Shown here in pieces: positions 1 to 8,406 of a stretch of 64,000 nt of DNA. The stretch comes from Curtobacterium sp. VKM Ac-2922 (GTDB lineage: Bacteria; Actinomycetota; Actinomycetes; Actinomycetales; Microbacteriaceae), in NCBI RefSeq assembly GCF_022815645.1, contig NZ_JALGRO010000006.1, positions 62,001 through 126,000 of the forward strand, written 5' to 3'. The notes below the pieces were generated by a model that saw only the letters and a program-made list of their open reading frames with translations, searched no databases and was not told the DNA's origin. The translations under genes and the position numbers were made by a program. How positions within the stretch are numbered: position 1 is the stretch's first letter; each line of letters starts with the position of its first letter.

Positions 1-237
1 GATCCGGGCGAGGGCGTCCTGCGTGGCGCTGACCCCACCGTCGACGCTGTTCTCGATCGCGATGACGGCGCCGACGGAACGGCCGGAGACCACGTCGTCC
101 AGGGCCTCGCCGACGTTGTTGACGCTCCGCCAGGGCTTGCCCACGGCGGCGTCGACGAGCTTGAGGGCCGCCTCGGTGAAGGTGCCCGCGGGTCCGAGGT
201 AGCTGTAGGTCTCGCTCGGGGCGTCGGGCTGGCTCAT
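1..237 (-). CDS. pheA: Prephenate dehydratase, N-terminal part (cut by window edge)
   Basis: Converts prephenate to phenylpyruvate in phenylalanine synthesis. Only the first 79 codons are inside the window; the rest lies beyond position 1. The N-terminus carries the family signature YLGPAGTFTEAAL at residues 14-26, followed by the IAIENSVDG segment near residue 65, both part of the periplasmic-binding-protein-like catalytic domain. Start is the ATG at 237. It lies 10 bases after the stop of the MarR gene on the same strand, so the two may be cotranscribed, although no shared function is evident. The C-terminal ACT regulatory domain expected in this family cannot be seen. Confidence 0.93.
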   Translation of the reverse strand, partial: MSQPDAPSETYSYLGPAGTFTEAALKLVDAAVGKPWRSVNNVGEALDDVVSGRSVGAVIAIENSVDGGVSATQDALARI

Positions 238-247
238 GCGGCTGAGC

Positions 248-829
248 CTATTGCAGCGGCGCGACCTGCCCGGGCTGCACCGGCAGGGGTGGCGCCTGCC
301 CGGTGAGGCGTTCCTCGCAGATCGCCACGTCGTCGTCGTCGCGCGGGTACGTCAGCGCGGCGAAGCGTCCCTCGGGGTCGAGCCGTTCGAGCAGCGACCG
401 GGTGATGCCGTCGAGGGCCTCGACCTGCTCGTCGGTCAGCGCGTCGATGACGAACTGCCGGGCGGTGCGGACGTGGTCGGGAGCTGCGTCGACGATGAGC
501 GCGAACCCGGCGTCGGTGAGCCGGACGTCGGTGGCGCGACGGTCGTCCGACGACGGGCATCGTGTCACGAGTCCGCGCTTCTGCAGCCGCGAGACCACGT
601 GCGACAGCCGCGGCAACGAGGCGTTCGTCGCCGAGGCCAGTGCCGACATCCGGAGCGTCCGCCCGTCGGTCTCGGACAGCATCGCGATGACCATGTAGTC
701 GAAGTGCGTCAGGTCGGCGTCCCGCTGCAGCTGCTGGTCGAGTGCGGCCGGCAGCAGTTCCATGACGGCGACGAGCTTCATCCAGGCGCGCAGCTGCCCA
801 CGTGTCAGCCAGGGCACCTCGTCGGTCAT
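248..829 (-). CDS. MarR-family transcriptional regulator
   Basis: 193-residue winged-helix regulator. Residues 40-110 show the MarR core: DYMVIAMLSE helix, recognition region TNASLPRLSHVVSRLQKRG, and the wing SSDDRRATDVRLTDAG, with the D-R-R typical of the family. Its ATG follows TAGGAT (complement of 836-841) by 6 bases, so the message is probably leaderless. A perfect inverted repeat, GTGGTTG with a 6-base gap and CAACCAC, lies at 846-865 over the likely promoter and suggests autoregulation. It follows the molybdoenzyme operon on the same strand, but what it senses cannot be read from the sequence. The tail after residue 155 is proline-rich and unconserved. Confidence 0.9.
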   Translation of the reverse strand: MTDEVPWLTRGQLRAWMKLVAVMELLPAALDQQLQRDADLTHFDYMVIAMLSETDGRTLRMSALASATNASLPRLSHVVSRLQKRGLVTRCPSSDDRRATDVRLTDAGFALIVDAAPDHVRTARQFVIDALTDEQVEALDGITRSLLERLDPEGRFAALTYPRDDDDVAICEERLTGQAPPLPVQPGQVAPLQ

Positions 830-838
830 GGCTCCATC

Positions 839-1297
839 CTACGAAGTGGTTGTCGTTTCAACCACCCTGGGCGCGGGTCGGCGACGTGCGGTCACCCACC
901 CGACGACGAGCACCACGACGACCACGACGAGCAGCGCGCCCTCGACCACCAGCAGGCGTGTCGTGTAGTCGAACGGCACGACGGTCGGGTTCTTCGCACC
1001 GTGCGCCTTCGCCGCGATCTCCGGCAGCACCACGAGCGCGAGCACGCTGCCGAGCACGACCGCGGCCTGCACCACGACCAGCACCCACGTGCGCAGCGCG
1101 CGTCCGGCGCGGCGGAGTCCGAGGCCGACCAGCACCACGAACGGCGACAGGATCGCGTCGTGCAGGATGACCGCACCGATCAGCCAGGTCACGAGCCCAC
1201 CGATCCGGTTCGGTCGGACGGTCTCGACCATCGTGTACGCGCCGAAGGCCAGCACCAGCACACCGAGCACGACCAGGGTGATCCGCGCGGCCCTCAT
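839..1297 (-). CDS. Small four-helix membrane protein linked to a molybdoenzyme
   Basis: 152 residues, family not recognised. Four hydrophobic helices are visible at about residues 5-25, 35-60, 68-92 and 115-140, with short charged loops and a T-rich tail. Start is the ATG at 1297, which overlaps the stop of the upstream sulfite-oxidase-fold gene (ATGA, 1294-1297), so translation is coupled and the two products probably work together in the membrane. A membrane electron-transfer or assembly partner is plausible, but no cofactor ligand motif is evident. The 3' end contains the palindrome assigned to the MarR gene. Confidence 0.75.
   Translation of the reverse strand: MRAARITLVVLGVLVLAFGAYTMVETVRPNRIGGLVTWLIGAVILHDAILSPFVVLVGLGLRRAGRALRTWVLVVVQAAVVLGSVLALVVLPEIAAKAHGAKNPTVVPFDYTTRLLVVEGALLVVVVVVLVVGWVTARRRPAPRVVETTTTS
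846..865. promoter_or_regulatory. Probable MarR operator palindrome
   Basis: Perfect inverted repeat GTGGTTG-(6)-CAACCAC. It lies 5 bases upstream of the TAGGAT -10-like hexamer (836-841, minus strand) of the MarR gene and inside the last codons of the preceding membrane-protein gene. Position and symmetry suggest an autoregulatory operator; this is inference. Confidence 0.55.
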
Positions 1298-2715
1298 GAC
1301 CGGACCTCGATCCGTTCGATCCACTTGGTCTGCAGCACGCCGGGTCGGCCCGGGGCGATGATGCGCGCCGGGAACCCGTGGTCCAGGTCGAGCGTCCCGC
1401 CGTTGAGTTCGAGCGCGATCAGGGTGGTCGGGTCCGAGGTGTACTCGGGGCCCATGTCCATGATCCGGTAGCCGCCGTGGCGTTCGAGACTGGTCACTCG
1501 CACCGCCGACTCGGGGTCGGCCTGCACGGCCCGCACCAGGTCGCGCATCCGCACACCCTTCCAGGTCGCCATCTGACTCCAGCCCTCGACGCACGAGATC
1601 GGCAGCTCGACCGTGGTCATCCCGAGCGCGACGAGCTCGGCGCGCGAGAAGGTCCGCGTCACCGCCGGGCCCACCACCGTCAGGGTCCAGTCGGCGGCCG
1701 TCGCGGTGGCGAGCACACCGGCAGCACGTGCCGTGCGGTTCACCGGCAGCGCGTTCGGGCCGAGGTGGCGCTTGCGGGGCGCGAAGACGTTGAACGGCTC
1801 GCCGAGCTTCGACGACTGCCCGACCGTCAGCACGACGACGCCGGCCGTCGCGGCTGCGACACCCGCGAAGAACCCGCGTCGCGCGACGCGCTCCCGCCGG
1901 CCCGCGGGCGCGGGCGCGGGCGCGGGCGCGCCGAGACTCGGCCCTGCGGACGGATTGCGTGCTGATCCGGCCGCATCATGTCCGCCGGGCCGAGACTCGG
2001 CGACGGCGACGGCGTCCGGACCGGCATCGGCACCGGACTGCGGACGGGAGGCCCGGGGCGGCTCCGCCCCGTCGGTCACGCTGGCGGCGGGGGCGCCGTC
2101 CGCCCAGCGCATCACCCGACCCGTGATCCCCCGCGGGTAGGTGGCGGAGGCGCTGCGGGCCTCCCCCACGTACTCGGGCAGCTCGCTGCCCACCGAGCCG
2201 TCGTACACGAACCGGCCGTCCGCGTCGTAGGCGTCGCGCGCCCGCCAGTACCGGGCGATGATCCGCAGCTTGGCGGCGATGTGGATGGCGAGCGAGCCGA
2301 TCAGCACGTACGACAGCGCGTAGTGCACCTGCCGGAACGGGAACGGCCACGGGTACCACTGGTACGTGTTCACCAGGCCGGTGCCGACCTGCACGATCGC
2401 GGACGACACGAACAGTGCGATCGACGCGCGTTCCAACAGGTGCAGCACCCCGCGGACGGGCGGGTCCTGCGCCAGGGCCGGCATCACGGTGTTGAGCTTG
2501 GCGACCAGCAGCGGGATGATCGCGATGCCGGCGGTGATGTGCAGCCCCTGCGTGAACTGGTACAGCTGCGTCGGCCGGGTGGGGAACCGCATCCACGGCA
2601 GTGGGTCCTGCAGGAAGTGGCTGTAGACGCCGGTGCCGAAGCAGATCAGGAACGCGATCCCGAGCAGCCGACCGAGCACCACGGCGGTCCGGGCGTTGCG
2701 GTTCGGCGAGGCCAT
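1294..2715 (-). CDS. Membrane-anchored sulfite-oxidase-fold molybdoenzyme with fused heme-b-like domain
   Basis: 473 residues. Residues 15-150 form about four membrane helices with histidines in YSHF, GLHITAG, VHYALSY and LAIHIAAK, resembling a cytochrome-b-type di-heme anchor. An Ala/Pro-rich linker (about 185-260) follows, then RRGFFAGVAAATAG, which looks like a Tat-type or single membrane segment, then a C-terminal oxidoreductase molybdopterin-binding domain (about 300-473). The motif PISCVEGWS holds the cysteine expected to ligate molybdenum. The enzyme should act on the outer face of the membrane and pass electrons through the heme domain; the substrate is unknown. Start ATG 2715 was chosen because upstream in-frame ATGs lie inside the divergent gene. 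moaA, moaD, modABC and moeB are all nearby. Confidence 0.85.
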   Translation of the reverse strand: MASPNRNARTAVVLGRLLGIAFLICFGTGVYSHFLQDPLPWMRFPTRPTQLYQFTQGLHITAGIAIIPLLVAKLNTVMPALAQDPPVRGVLHLLERASIALFVSSAIVQVGTGLVNTYQWYPWPFPFRQVHYALSYVLIGSLAIHIAAKLRIIARYWRARDAYDADGRFVYDGSVGSELPEYVGEARSASATYPRGITGRVMRWADGAPAASVTDGAEPPRASRPQSGADAGPDAVAVAESRPGGHDAAGSARNPSAGPSLGAPAPAPAPAGRRERVARRGFFAGVAAATAGVVVLTVGQSSKLGEPFNVFAPRKRHLGPNALPVNRTARAAGVLATATAADWTLTVVGPAVTRTFSRAELVALGMTTVELPISCVEGWSQMATWKGVRMRDLVRAVQADPESAVRVTSLERHGGYRIMDMGPEYTSDPTTLIALELNGGTLDLDHGFPARIIAPGRPGVLQTKWIERIEVRS

Positions 2716-2772
2716 CGCGGACCGGGCGTCGTGCAGCGAGCGGCGGACGATCGTCGGTAGCCTCGACGCACC

Positions 2773-4215
2773 ATGCGACTGCGACTCGGCCATCCCCTGT
2801 CCACCGTGATCGCCGTCGTCGGCGTGCTGGCCCTGGCGGGCGTCATCGCCGTCGGCATCACGCATCTGGGGTTCCTCCGGTCCGGTCATCGACTGTCATT
2901 CGTCGCGTGGACCCTGATCGCTTGGGCGGTGTTCGTCGTCGCGGTCCTGGCACTGCGGTTCGTCCCGGCACGACTGGTGACCATCATCGTCCTCGGTGGC
3001 GCGGTCGTGGTGGGACTCGCCGCACTGGTCGGTCCGCCCAACACCAGCACGGACTCGGCGCGGTACGCCTGGGACGGCATCGTGCAGCACGCCGGGACCT
3101 CGCCGTACCTGCACACGCCGCAGTCCGAGGCCCTGGCGCACCTGCGTCCGGACTGGTTGTTCCCGGACAAGGTGAACGGCACGTGCGACAACCTGAAGCC
3201 GCGGTTGCACGGACTCGGCGACGGAGCCGACGGGCACTGCGTGGCGATCAACCGCGTCGACGTCCCCACCATCTACCCGCCGTTCGCCGAGATGTGGTTC
3301 GCCCTGGTGCGGTCGGCCGTCCCGGTGACGGCGCAGTACATGCCGTTCCAGGTCGCCGGACTGATCGTCTCGCTCGGCGTCACGGTCGGGCTGCTCGTCG
3401 TGCTGCGCCGCACGGGTCGCCCGGCATGGTGGGCAGCACTGTGGGCCTGGTCGCCGCTCGTCGCGTCCGAGGCGGTGACGAACTCGCACGTCGACGTCCT
3501 GGGCGCAGCACTCGCCACCGCGGGCGCCGTGCTCGTGGCGTTCGGCCGGCCGATCTGGGGCGGCATCGCGCTCGGCGCCGCGACCGCCACCAAGCTCATC
3601 CCGGCGATCGTCTACCCGCCGCTGCTCGGGCGGTGGCGGCACTGGTGGGCGATCCCCGTCGGCATCGCCGTGTTCGCACTGCTGTACGTGCCCTACGTCA
3701 TCACCACCGGGCCGAAGGTGCTCGGCTACCTGCCCGGGTACCTGAGCGAAGAGGGGTACGAGGACGGGTCCCGCTTCGCCCTGGTCTCCCTCGTGACGAA
3801 GGGCGACGCCGCGACGGTGCTCGTGGCGTCGGCCGTCCTGGTCGCCGCAGTCGTCGCGTGGCGGCTGTCCGACCCGAGCCGGCCGTGGTCGGGCGAGGTG
3901 CTGATGATCGGCGTGACCTTCCTGGCCGTGACACCCCGCTACCCCTGGTACGCGCTCCTGCTCATCCCGTTCGTGGCCCTGTCCGGGCGCTGGGAGTGGT
4001 CGTCGATCGGCCTGGCCATCACCGTGCGCGGGCTCTGGGTCAACGCCGACGCCTACCGGTGGTGGCTGCTCGGGGCGGTCCTGCTGATCGTGGTCGTCAC
4101 CGTGATCCGCACCGACCGGGCCGACTGGCTGCGCTGGCGCGACCGGCTCGTCCCGTCCCGCATGCGCCACGGGCGACCGACGCCCACGCCCGGCGACGTA
4201 TCATCGCAGCCATGA
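2773..4215 (+). CDS. GT87-type membrane glycosyltransferase (polyprenyl-phosphate mannose user, probable)
   Basis: 480-residue polytopic protein with about 10-12 membrane helices. It matches the DUF2029/GT87 pattern: a first loop with YAWDGIVQHAGTSPY, the TIYPPFAEMWF motif near residue 175, and an internal ALGAATATKLIPAIVYPP segment, where the lysine is typical. Actinobacterial relatives add mannose from a polyprenyl carrier to lipoglycans; the acceptor here is unknown. TAGCCT at 2758-2763 lies 9 bases before the ATG. The stop overlaps the moaA start (ATGA at 4212-4215), although the two functions look unrelated. It is divergent from the molybdoenzyme gene with a 57-bp gap. Confidence 0.82.
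   Translation: MRLRLGHPLSTVIAVVGVLALAGVIAVGITHLGFLRSGHRLSFVAWTLIAWAVFVVAVLALRFVPARLVTIIVLGGAVVVGLAALVGPPNTSTDSARYAWDGIVQHAGTSPYLHTPQSEALAHLRPDWLFPDKVNGTCDNLKPRLHGLGDGADGHCVAINRVDVPTIYPPFAEMWFALVRSAVPVTAQYMPFQVAGLIVSLGVTVGLLVVLRRTGRPAWWAALWAWSPLVASEAVTNSHVDVLGAALATAGAVLVAFGRPIWGGIALGAATATKLIPAIVYPPLLGRWRHWWAIPVGIAVFALLYVPYVITTGPKVLGYLPGYLSEEGYEDGSRFALVSLVTKGDAATVLVASAVLVAAVVAWRLSDPSRPWSGEVLMIGVTFLAVTPRYPWYALLLIPFVALSGRWEWSSIGLAITVRGLWVNADAYRWWLLGAVLLIVVVTVIRTDRADWLRWRDRLVPSRMRHGRPTPTPGDVSSQP
4199..4204 (+). promoter_or_regulatory. Putative internal promoter of moaA
   Basis: TATCAT inside the last codons of the GT87 gene, 7 bases before the moaA ATG at 4212. It fits the leaderless pattern of this genome, so moaA-moaD may be expressed apart from the glycosyltransferase. 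Confidence 0.5.
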
Positions 4216-5291
4216 CCGCCGTCGCACTCCCGGCCACCGGGCTGCTCCGTCGGGTCCGGACCGAGACCGCCGTACCACCCCGACCGGCGGGTGACCCCGG
4301 GCTGGTCGACCGCTTCGGTCGTCGCGCGGTCGACCTGCGGGTCTCGCTGACCGAACGCTGCAACCTGCGCTGCACGTACTGCATGCCGGCCGAGGGGCTG
4401 CCGGTCATCCCGACCGACGCGCTCATGACCGCGGCCGAGATCGAACGGCTGGTCCGACTCGGCGCCGAGCACCTGGGGGTCCGCAAGGTCCGGTTCACGG
4501 GCGGTGAGCCGCTGCTGCGTGCCGACCTGGTCGACATCGTCACCCGGTGCGCGGCACTCGGCGTCGAGCTGTCGCTGACCACGAACGCGATCGGGCTGGC
4601 GGCGCGCGCGCAGGCACTCCGCGACGCCGGACTCGAACGGGTGAACGTGTCGCTCGACACCGTCGACCCCGACGTCTTCGCCACGGTCACCCGCCGCCCC
4701 TTCCTGGCCCGCGTGCTCGAGGGCGTCGCCGCCGCCGACGCCGCCGGACTCGGCGTGAAGGTCAACGCCGTGCTGCTGCGCGGGGTGAACGACCACCTGG
4801 CCGTCGACCTGCTGACCTGGTGCCTCGAGCGCGGCCACGAGCTGCGCTTCATCGAGCAGATGCCGCTCGACCCGGGGCACGCGTGGGACGGCACGTCGAT
4901 GGTGACCGCCGCCGAGACCCGCGCCATGCTCGGCGAGCGCTACGTGCTGACCCCGGACCAGGCCCCACGCGACGGCGCCCCGGCCGAGCGCTTCCGGGTG
5001 GCGCCGCGGGAGACGGGCGAGGACCTCGGCACCGTGGGCGTGATCGCCAGCGTGACCGAGTCGTTCTGTGCGGACTGCACCCGCACCCGCCTGACCGCCG
5101 AGGGCCACGTGCGCAGCTGCCTGTTCTCCGACCAGGAGTCCGACCTGCTCGGGCTCATGCGCGACGGCGCCTCGGACGAGCAGGTGCTCGACCGCTGGCG
5201 TCTGGCGATGTGGGCCAAGCCGCGTGACCACGGTGACGACGCCGACGGCATGGTGCACCCGACGCGTGGCATGAGCGCGATCGGCGGGTGA
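4212..5291 (+). CDS. moaA: GTP 3',8-cyclase MoaA
   Basis: 359-residue radical-SAM enzyme. With MoaC it converts GTP to cyclic pyranopterin monophosphate, the first step of molybdenum cofactor synthesis. The N-terminal cluster motif CNLRCTYC (about residue 53) binds the SAM iron-sulfur cluster. The region CADCTRTRLTAEGHVRSC (about 285-305) supplies the three cysteines of the second cluster. The C-terminus ends in the conserved Gly-Gly. KVRFTGGEPLLR is the SAM-contacting GGEP segment. Start ATG 4212 overlaps the GT87 stop. The gene ends in a 4-base overlap with moaD. moaC, moaE and moeA are not in this window. Confidence 0.97.
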   Translation: MTAVALPATGLLRRVRTETAVPPRPAGDPGLVDRFGRRAVDLRVSLTERCNLRCTYCMPAEGLPVIPTDALMTAAEIERLVRLGAEHLGVRKVRFTGGEPLLRADLVDIVTRCAALGVELSLTTNAIGLAARAQALRDAGLERVNVSLDTVDPDVFATVTRRPFLARVLEGVAAADAAGLGVKVNAVLLRGVNDHLAVDLLTWCLERGHELRFIEQMPLDPGHAWDGTSMVTAAETRAMLGERYVLTPDQAPRDGAPAERFRVAPRETGEDLGTVGVIASVTESFCADCTRTRLTAEGHVRSCLFSDQESDLLGLMRDGASDEQVLDRWRLAMWAKPRDHGDDADGMVHPTRGMSAIGG

Positions 5292-5533
5292 CGATGACCA
5301 CGATGCGGTTCTTCGCCGCCGCCCGCGCGGCCGTGGGGGTCGACGAGACCACGGTCGACGCCGAGACGCTCGACCAGGCACTGCGCGGGGTCGACGCCGT
5401 GGACGCCGCCCGGTGGCTGGTGCTGCAGGAGCGGTGCTCGTACCTGGTCGACGGGCTCAGCACCCGTGACCGGTCGACGACCCTCGACGGCGTCGGGCTG
5501 GTCGACGTGATGCCGCCCTTCGCCGGCGGCTGA
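5288..5533 (+). CDS. moaD: Molybdopterin synthase sulfur carrier subunit MoaD
   Basis: 81-residue ubiquitin-fold protein ending in PPFAGG. The terminal Gly-Gly is adenylated by a MoeB-type enzyme and thiocarboxylated to supply sulfur for the dithiolene of molybdopterin. MRFFAAARAAVGV at the start and the VMPPFAGG end match the family. The GTG at 5288 overlaps the moaA stop (GTGA). In-frame ATGs at 5294 and 5303 are alternatives, the last giving the more usual N-terminus MRFFA. The matching activating enzyme is probably the MoeB-rhodanese protein at 8407-9522. Confidence 0.93.
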   Translation: MTMTTMRFFAAARAAVGVDETTVDAETLDQALRGVDAVDAARWLVLQERCSYLVDGLSTRDRSTTLDGVGLVDVMPPFAGG

Positions 5534-5537
5534 TCCC

Positions 5538-5620
5538 GCACGGTGCGAGGGTGCGCACCGTGCGAGGTTGTCGCGTGGTGCGAGGTTGATCGGTTCGTGC
5601 GCGGAAAGTACCTCGCACGG
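5538..5620. repeat. Dispersed GTGCGAGGTT repeat between convergent moaD and modC
   Basis: Two direct copies of GTGCGAGGTT (5560-5569, 5578-5587) and an inverted copy TACCTCGCAC (5609-5618). The 9-bp arms 5578-5586 and 5610-5618 could form a hairpin and serve as a two-way terminator. The same core recurs near 19454, 49720 and 54100. Confidence 0.6.
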
Positions 5621-5647
5621 CGCGGACAACCGCGCACCAGGTCAGCG

Positions 5648-6667
5648 TCAGCGCGCGGAGACGTCGAGCTCGGCGGGGTCGACGGCGACGTGCACGGTGT
5701 CGCCACGCGTCAGGGCCAGACGGGTGGCGGTGGCGATCGTCACGTCGGCGACCAGGTCGTCCGTCCGCACCCGGACCAGGCCGTCGCGCGGCTCGAGACC
5801 GCGCACCGTGCGCTCGGGCCCGGCGCCGTCCCGCGTCACGACGGCGGCCGTCGGGTGGTACGCGGCCTGGACGGCACGGCCAGGAGGCCCGGTGTGCGTC
5901 GCCGACACCAGCTCGCCCCCGCCGGGCAGCGCGATGCCACGGCTGGTGGCGGTCCCGACGACCAGGACCAGTCCCGAGAACGCGGCGCCGAAGGCGCTGG
6001 TCGGTCGTCCGAGCACCCGGTCGGTCGGCCCCTGCTCGACGACGCGGCCGTGCTCGATCACGACGACGCGGGACGCCAGCGCGACGACCTCGATCGGGTC
6101 GTGCGTGACGAGGATGCTCGGGCGTCCCACCACTGCGGCACGGAGGGCAGCGCGCACGTCGTCGCGGGCCTCGACGTCGAGTGCCGAGGTCGGTTCGTCG
6201 AGCAGCAGCACCGCGGGGTCGGCGGCCAGTGCCCGGGCGATCGCGACCCGCTGGGCCTGGCCGCCGGACAGCGTCGCCGGAGCGCGGTCGGCCAGGGCGA
6301 GTGCGTCGACGGCCGACAGCGCCGTGTCGGAGCGGAGCCGGGCCTCCCGTCCGCCCAGGCCGGCCGCACGCGGACCGTACCCGACGTTGCCGGCGACGGA
6401 GCGGTCCGGGAACAGCTCGGGACGCTGCGTGACCAGGCCGACCCGGCGCCGGTGGGACGGCACGGCGCGGCGCCCGTCGTCGACGGATCGGCCGGCGACC
6501 TGGATGCCGCCGGCGTCGATCCGCAGGAGTCCGGCGATCGCCTCGACGACGGTGGACTTGCCGGCGCCGTTCGGTCCGACCAGCGCGACGCACTCGTCGG
6601 CACCGACCACCAGCTCGACGTCCACGTCACGGTCGCGCAGGACGACGTGGGCGCGCAGCGCGGTCAT
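5648..6667 (-). CDS. modC: Molybdate ABC transporter ATP-binding protein ModC
   Basis: 339 residues. The N-terminal ABC ATPase has Walker [10 protein letters not shown] (about residue 32), signature LSGGQAQR (about 130), Walker [13 protein letters not shown] and the switch histidine in VTHDP. The last 100 residues form a TOBE/Mop-like domain that in this family binds molybdate and can regulate transport. It powers uptake through ModB. ATG 6667 overlaps the modB stop by 4 bases, giving a coupled modABC order. It ends convergent with moaD, with a repeat-bearing 114-bp gap. Confidence 0.93.
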   Translation of the reverse strand: MTALRAHVVLRDRDVDVELVVGADECVALVGPNGAGKSTVVEAIAGLLRIDAGGIQVAGRSVDDGRRAVPSHRRRVGLVTQRPELFPDRSVAGNVGYGPRAAGLGGREARLRSDTALSAVDALALADRAPATLSGGQAQRVAIARALAADPAVLLLDEPTSALDVEARDDVRAALRAAVVGRPSILVTHDPIEVVALASRVVVIEHGRVVEQGPTDRVLGRPTSAFGAAFSGLVLVVGTATSRGIALPGGGELVSATHTGPPGRAVQAAYHPTAAVVTRDGAGPERTVRGLEPRDGLVRVRTDDLVADVTIATATRLALTRGDTVHVAVDPAELDVSAR

Positions 6668-7518
6668 GCCGACGCCGTCCGCGCGCCGCGGATCGAGGTC
6701 GCGCCGATCACGACGACCGCCACGACGACGAGCACCAGTGCCAGCGCCACCGCGGTGTCCGGGTCGATCTCCCGCTGCAGGTAGATCTCGAGCGGCAGGG
6801 TCCGCGTGACACCCTGCAGGCTGCCGGCGAACGTCAGGGTCGCGCCGAACTCGCCGAGTGCCCGCGCGAAGCACAGCACGACGCCCGAGGCGATGCCGGG
6901 CAGTGCCCGCGGGATCGTCACCGTGAACAGCACCCGGGTGGGACTCGCGCCGAGGGTCGCCGCGACCCGCTCGAGCCGGTCACCACCGACGCGCAGGGAG
7001 CCCTCGACGGCGGACACCAGGAACGGCATCGCGACGAAGGTCTGTGCCATCACGACCGCCACGGTGGTGAACGCGATGCGGATGCCGTGGTCGGCCAGGA
7101 ACCCGCCGACCGGTCCGATGCGCCCGAACGCCGCCAGCAGGGCCAGCCCGCCGACCACCGGAGGCAGCACCAGCGGCAGCAGGACCAGGGCCCGGGCCAC
7201 GCCGACCCAGCGGGAGCGGACCCGCGAGAACAGCACGGCGAGGGGCAGGCCGAGCACCAGCGCGATGCCCGTGGCGGCCGCCGCCGTGCCGAGGCTCAGG
7301 CCGAGTGCGGTGAGCGAGGCGGGGGCGGTGACCAGCGCGACGAACGACGACCAGTCGACGCGGCCGACCATCGCCAGGACCGGCACGACGACGAAGAGTC
7401 CTCCGACCACGGCCGGCACCGGCAACCACCACGGGGTCGGGGTCCGGCCGTGCAGCCGGGTCCGGCCGTCCGCCCGGGTCTGGCTGTGCGCCCGGGCCTG
7501 GCTGTGCGCCCGGGTCAC
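6664..7518 (-). CDS. modB: Molybdate ABC transporter permease ModB
   Basis: 284 residues with about six membrane helices from residue 28 on, and the permease EAA-loop region [21 protein letters not shown] near residue 195. [15 protein letters not shown] is typical of ModB. GTG 7518 overlaps the modA stop (GTGA). The first 25 residues are unusual: four 6-residue units ([24 protein letters not shown]) from four 18-bp tandem repeats at 7443-7514. An unrepeated start further in is not obvious, so the repeat probably expands a cytoplasmic tail. Confidence 0.92.
   Translation of the reverse strand: MTRAHSQARAHSQTRADGRTRLHGRTPTPWWLPVPAVVGGLFVVVPVLAMVGRVDWSSFVALVTAPASLTALGLSLGTAAAATGIALVLGLPLAVLFSRVRSRWVGVARALVLLPLVLPPVVGGLALLAAFGRIGPVGGFLADHGIRIAFTTVAVVMAQTFVAMPFLVSAVEGSLRVGGDRLERVAATLGASPTRVLFTVTIPRALPGIASGVVLCFARALGEFGATLTFAGSLQGVTRTLPLEIYLQREIDPDTAVALALVLVVVAVVVIGATSIRGARTASA
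7443..7514. repeat. Four 18-bp tandem repeats in the modB N-terminus
   Basis: Units start at 7443, 7461, 7479 and 7497 and share the pattern tcyggcygtncrsccggg. They are in frame and each encodes six residues, so length changes would not shift the frame. Confidence 0.85.
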
Positions 7519-8318
7519 GGCTTGCCGAAGCCCGCTTCCCGCAGGACCCGCTCACCCGCGCTCGACCGGACGTAGGCGCTGAACGACGCGGCCAGCGCGG
7601 CGTGCCCGGAGCCCTTGACGACGCCGATCGGGTACGTGTTGACGGCCTTCGCCGCGGCGTCGAAGTCGACCCCGTCGACCTTGCCGTCGGCGCCCTTGAC
7701 GTCGGTGACGTAGACCAGCCCGGCGTCGGCCTGTCCCGACTCGACCTTGCCGAGCACGTCGGTGACCGACTGTTCCTCGCTGACCGGTGCAAGCGTCACG
7801 CCACTGGCCTGCTCCACCGTCTGGGTCGCCGCTCCGCACGGCACGGGCGCGGCGCAGGTCACGACCTGCAGCCCGGACGCGGTCAGGTCCTGCAGGTCGT
7901 GGATGCCCTTCGGGTTGCCGGGGGCGACGGCGATCTGCAGCGTGTTCGTCGCGAATGCGGGCGTGCCACCGGTGATGAGCCCGGCGTCGGTGAGCTTGGT
8001 CATGTTCTTCTGGTCGGCGCTGGCGAACACGTCGGCCGGGGCGCCGTTCTGGATCTGGGTGACCAGGTCGCTCGAGCCCGCGAACGAGAACGTCACGGTG
8101 GTGCCGGGGTGGGACGCCTGGTAGTCGTTGCCGAGCGTGGTGAACGTCTGCTGCAGGGACGCCGCGGCGAACACGGTGATCGAGCCCGTGGGGGTCGCGC
8201 TGGCGCTCGGCGTGGTGCTCGCGGTGGATCCGCCCTGGGCGCTGCACCCGGTCAGGAGGACGGCGGCGGCGAGTGCCCCCGAGACGATCGCCGTGGTCCT
8301 GCGCATGTCTGATCCCAT
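7515..8318 (-). CDS. modA: Molybdate-binding lipoprotein ModA
   Basis: 267 residues. A lipoprotein signal ends in LLTGCSA (cysteine about residue 26). The mature part has ModA landmarks: [54 protein letters not shown] and [10 protein letters not shown], which form the oxyanion-binding cleft. It should capture molybdate or tungstate for ModBC. Start 8318 is preceded by AGGTG; an in-frame ATG at 8306 (MRRTTAIV) gives a more compact signal peptide and is equally possible. The likely promoter TAGGAT (complement of 8348-8353) would leave a 20-25 base leader. Confidence 0.94.
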   Translation of the reverse strand: MGSDMRRTTAIVSGALAAAVLLTGCSAQGGSTASTTPSASATPTGSITVFAAASLQQTFTTLGNDYQASHPGTTVTFSFAGSSDLVTQIQNGAPADVFASADQKNMTKLTDAGLITGGTPAFATNTLQIAVAPGNPKGIHDLQDLTASGLQVVTCAAPVPCGAATQTVEQASGVTLAPVSEEQSVTDVLGKVESGQADAGLVYVTDVKGADGKVDGVDFDAAAKAVNTYPIGVVKGSGHAALAASFSAYVRSSAGERVLREAGFGKP

Positions 8319-8347
8319 CCGTGACGCACCTGCGACGTCTCATGACG

Positions 8348-8353
8348 ATCCTA
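8348..8353 (-). promoter_or_regulatory. Putative -10 of modABC
   Basis: TAGGAT on the minus strand, 29 bases before the modA ATG at 8318. No recognisable ModE box was seen in the 88-bp gap to moeB. Confidence 0.45.
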
Positions 8354-8406
8354 AGCGCATCTGCGAGCTCGGTTCGCGCTGCAGTCCGCGCGTCACGGCC
8401 TGCCGT

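Noticed and set aside
236-1471. Long open frame on the plus strand, 411 codons
   Set aside because: It runs opposite pheA, MarR and the molybdoenzyme, whose proteins match known families. The frame gives arginine- and histidine-rich sequence with no motif, typical of GC-rich shadow frames.
2601-4211. Upstream extension of moaA for 537 codons
   Set aside because: The extension overlaps the well-supported GT87 gene in another frame and has no motif. moaA starts at 4212.
4196-4215. Moco riboswitch upstream of moaA
   Set aside because: moaA overlaps the previous coding gene, so there is no untranslated leader to hold one.
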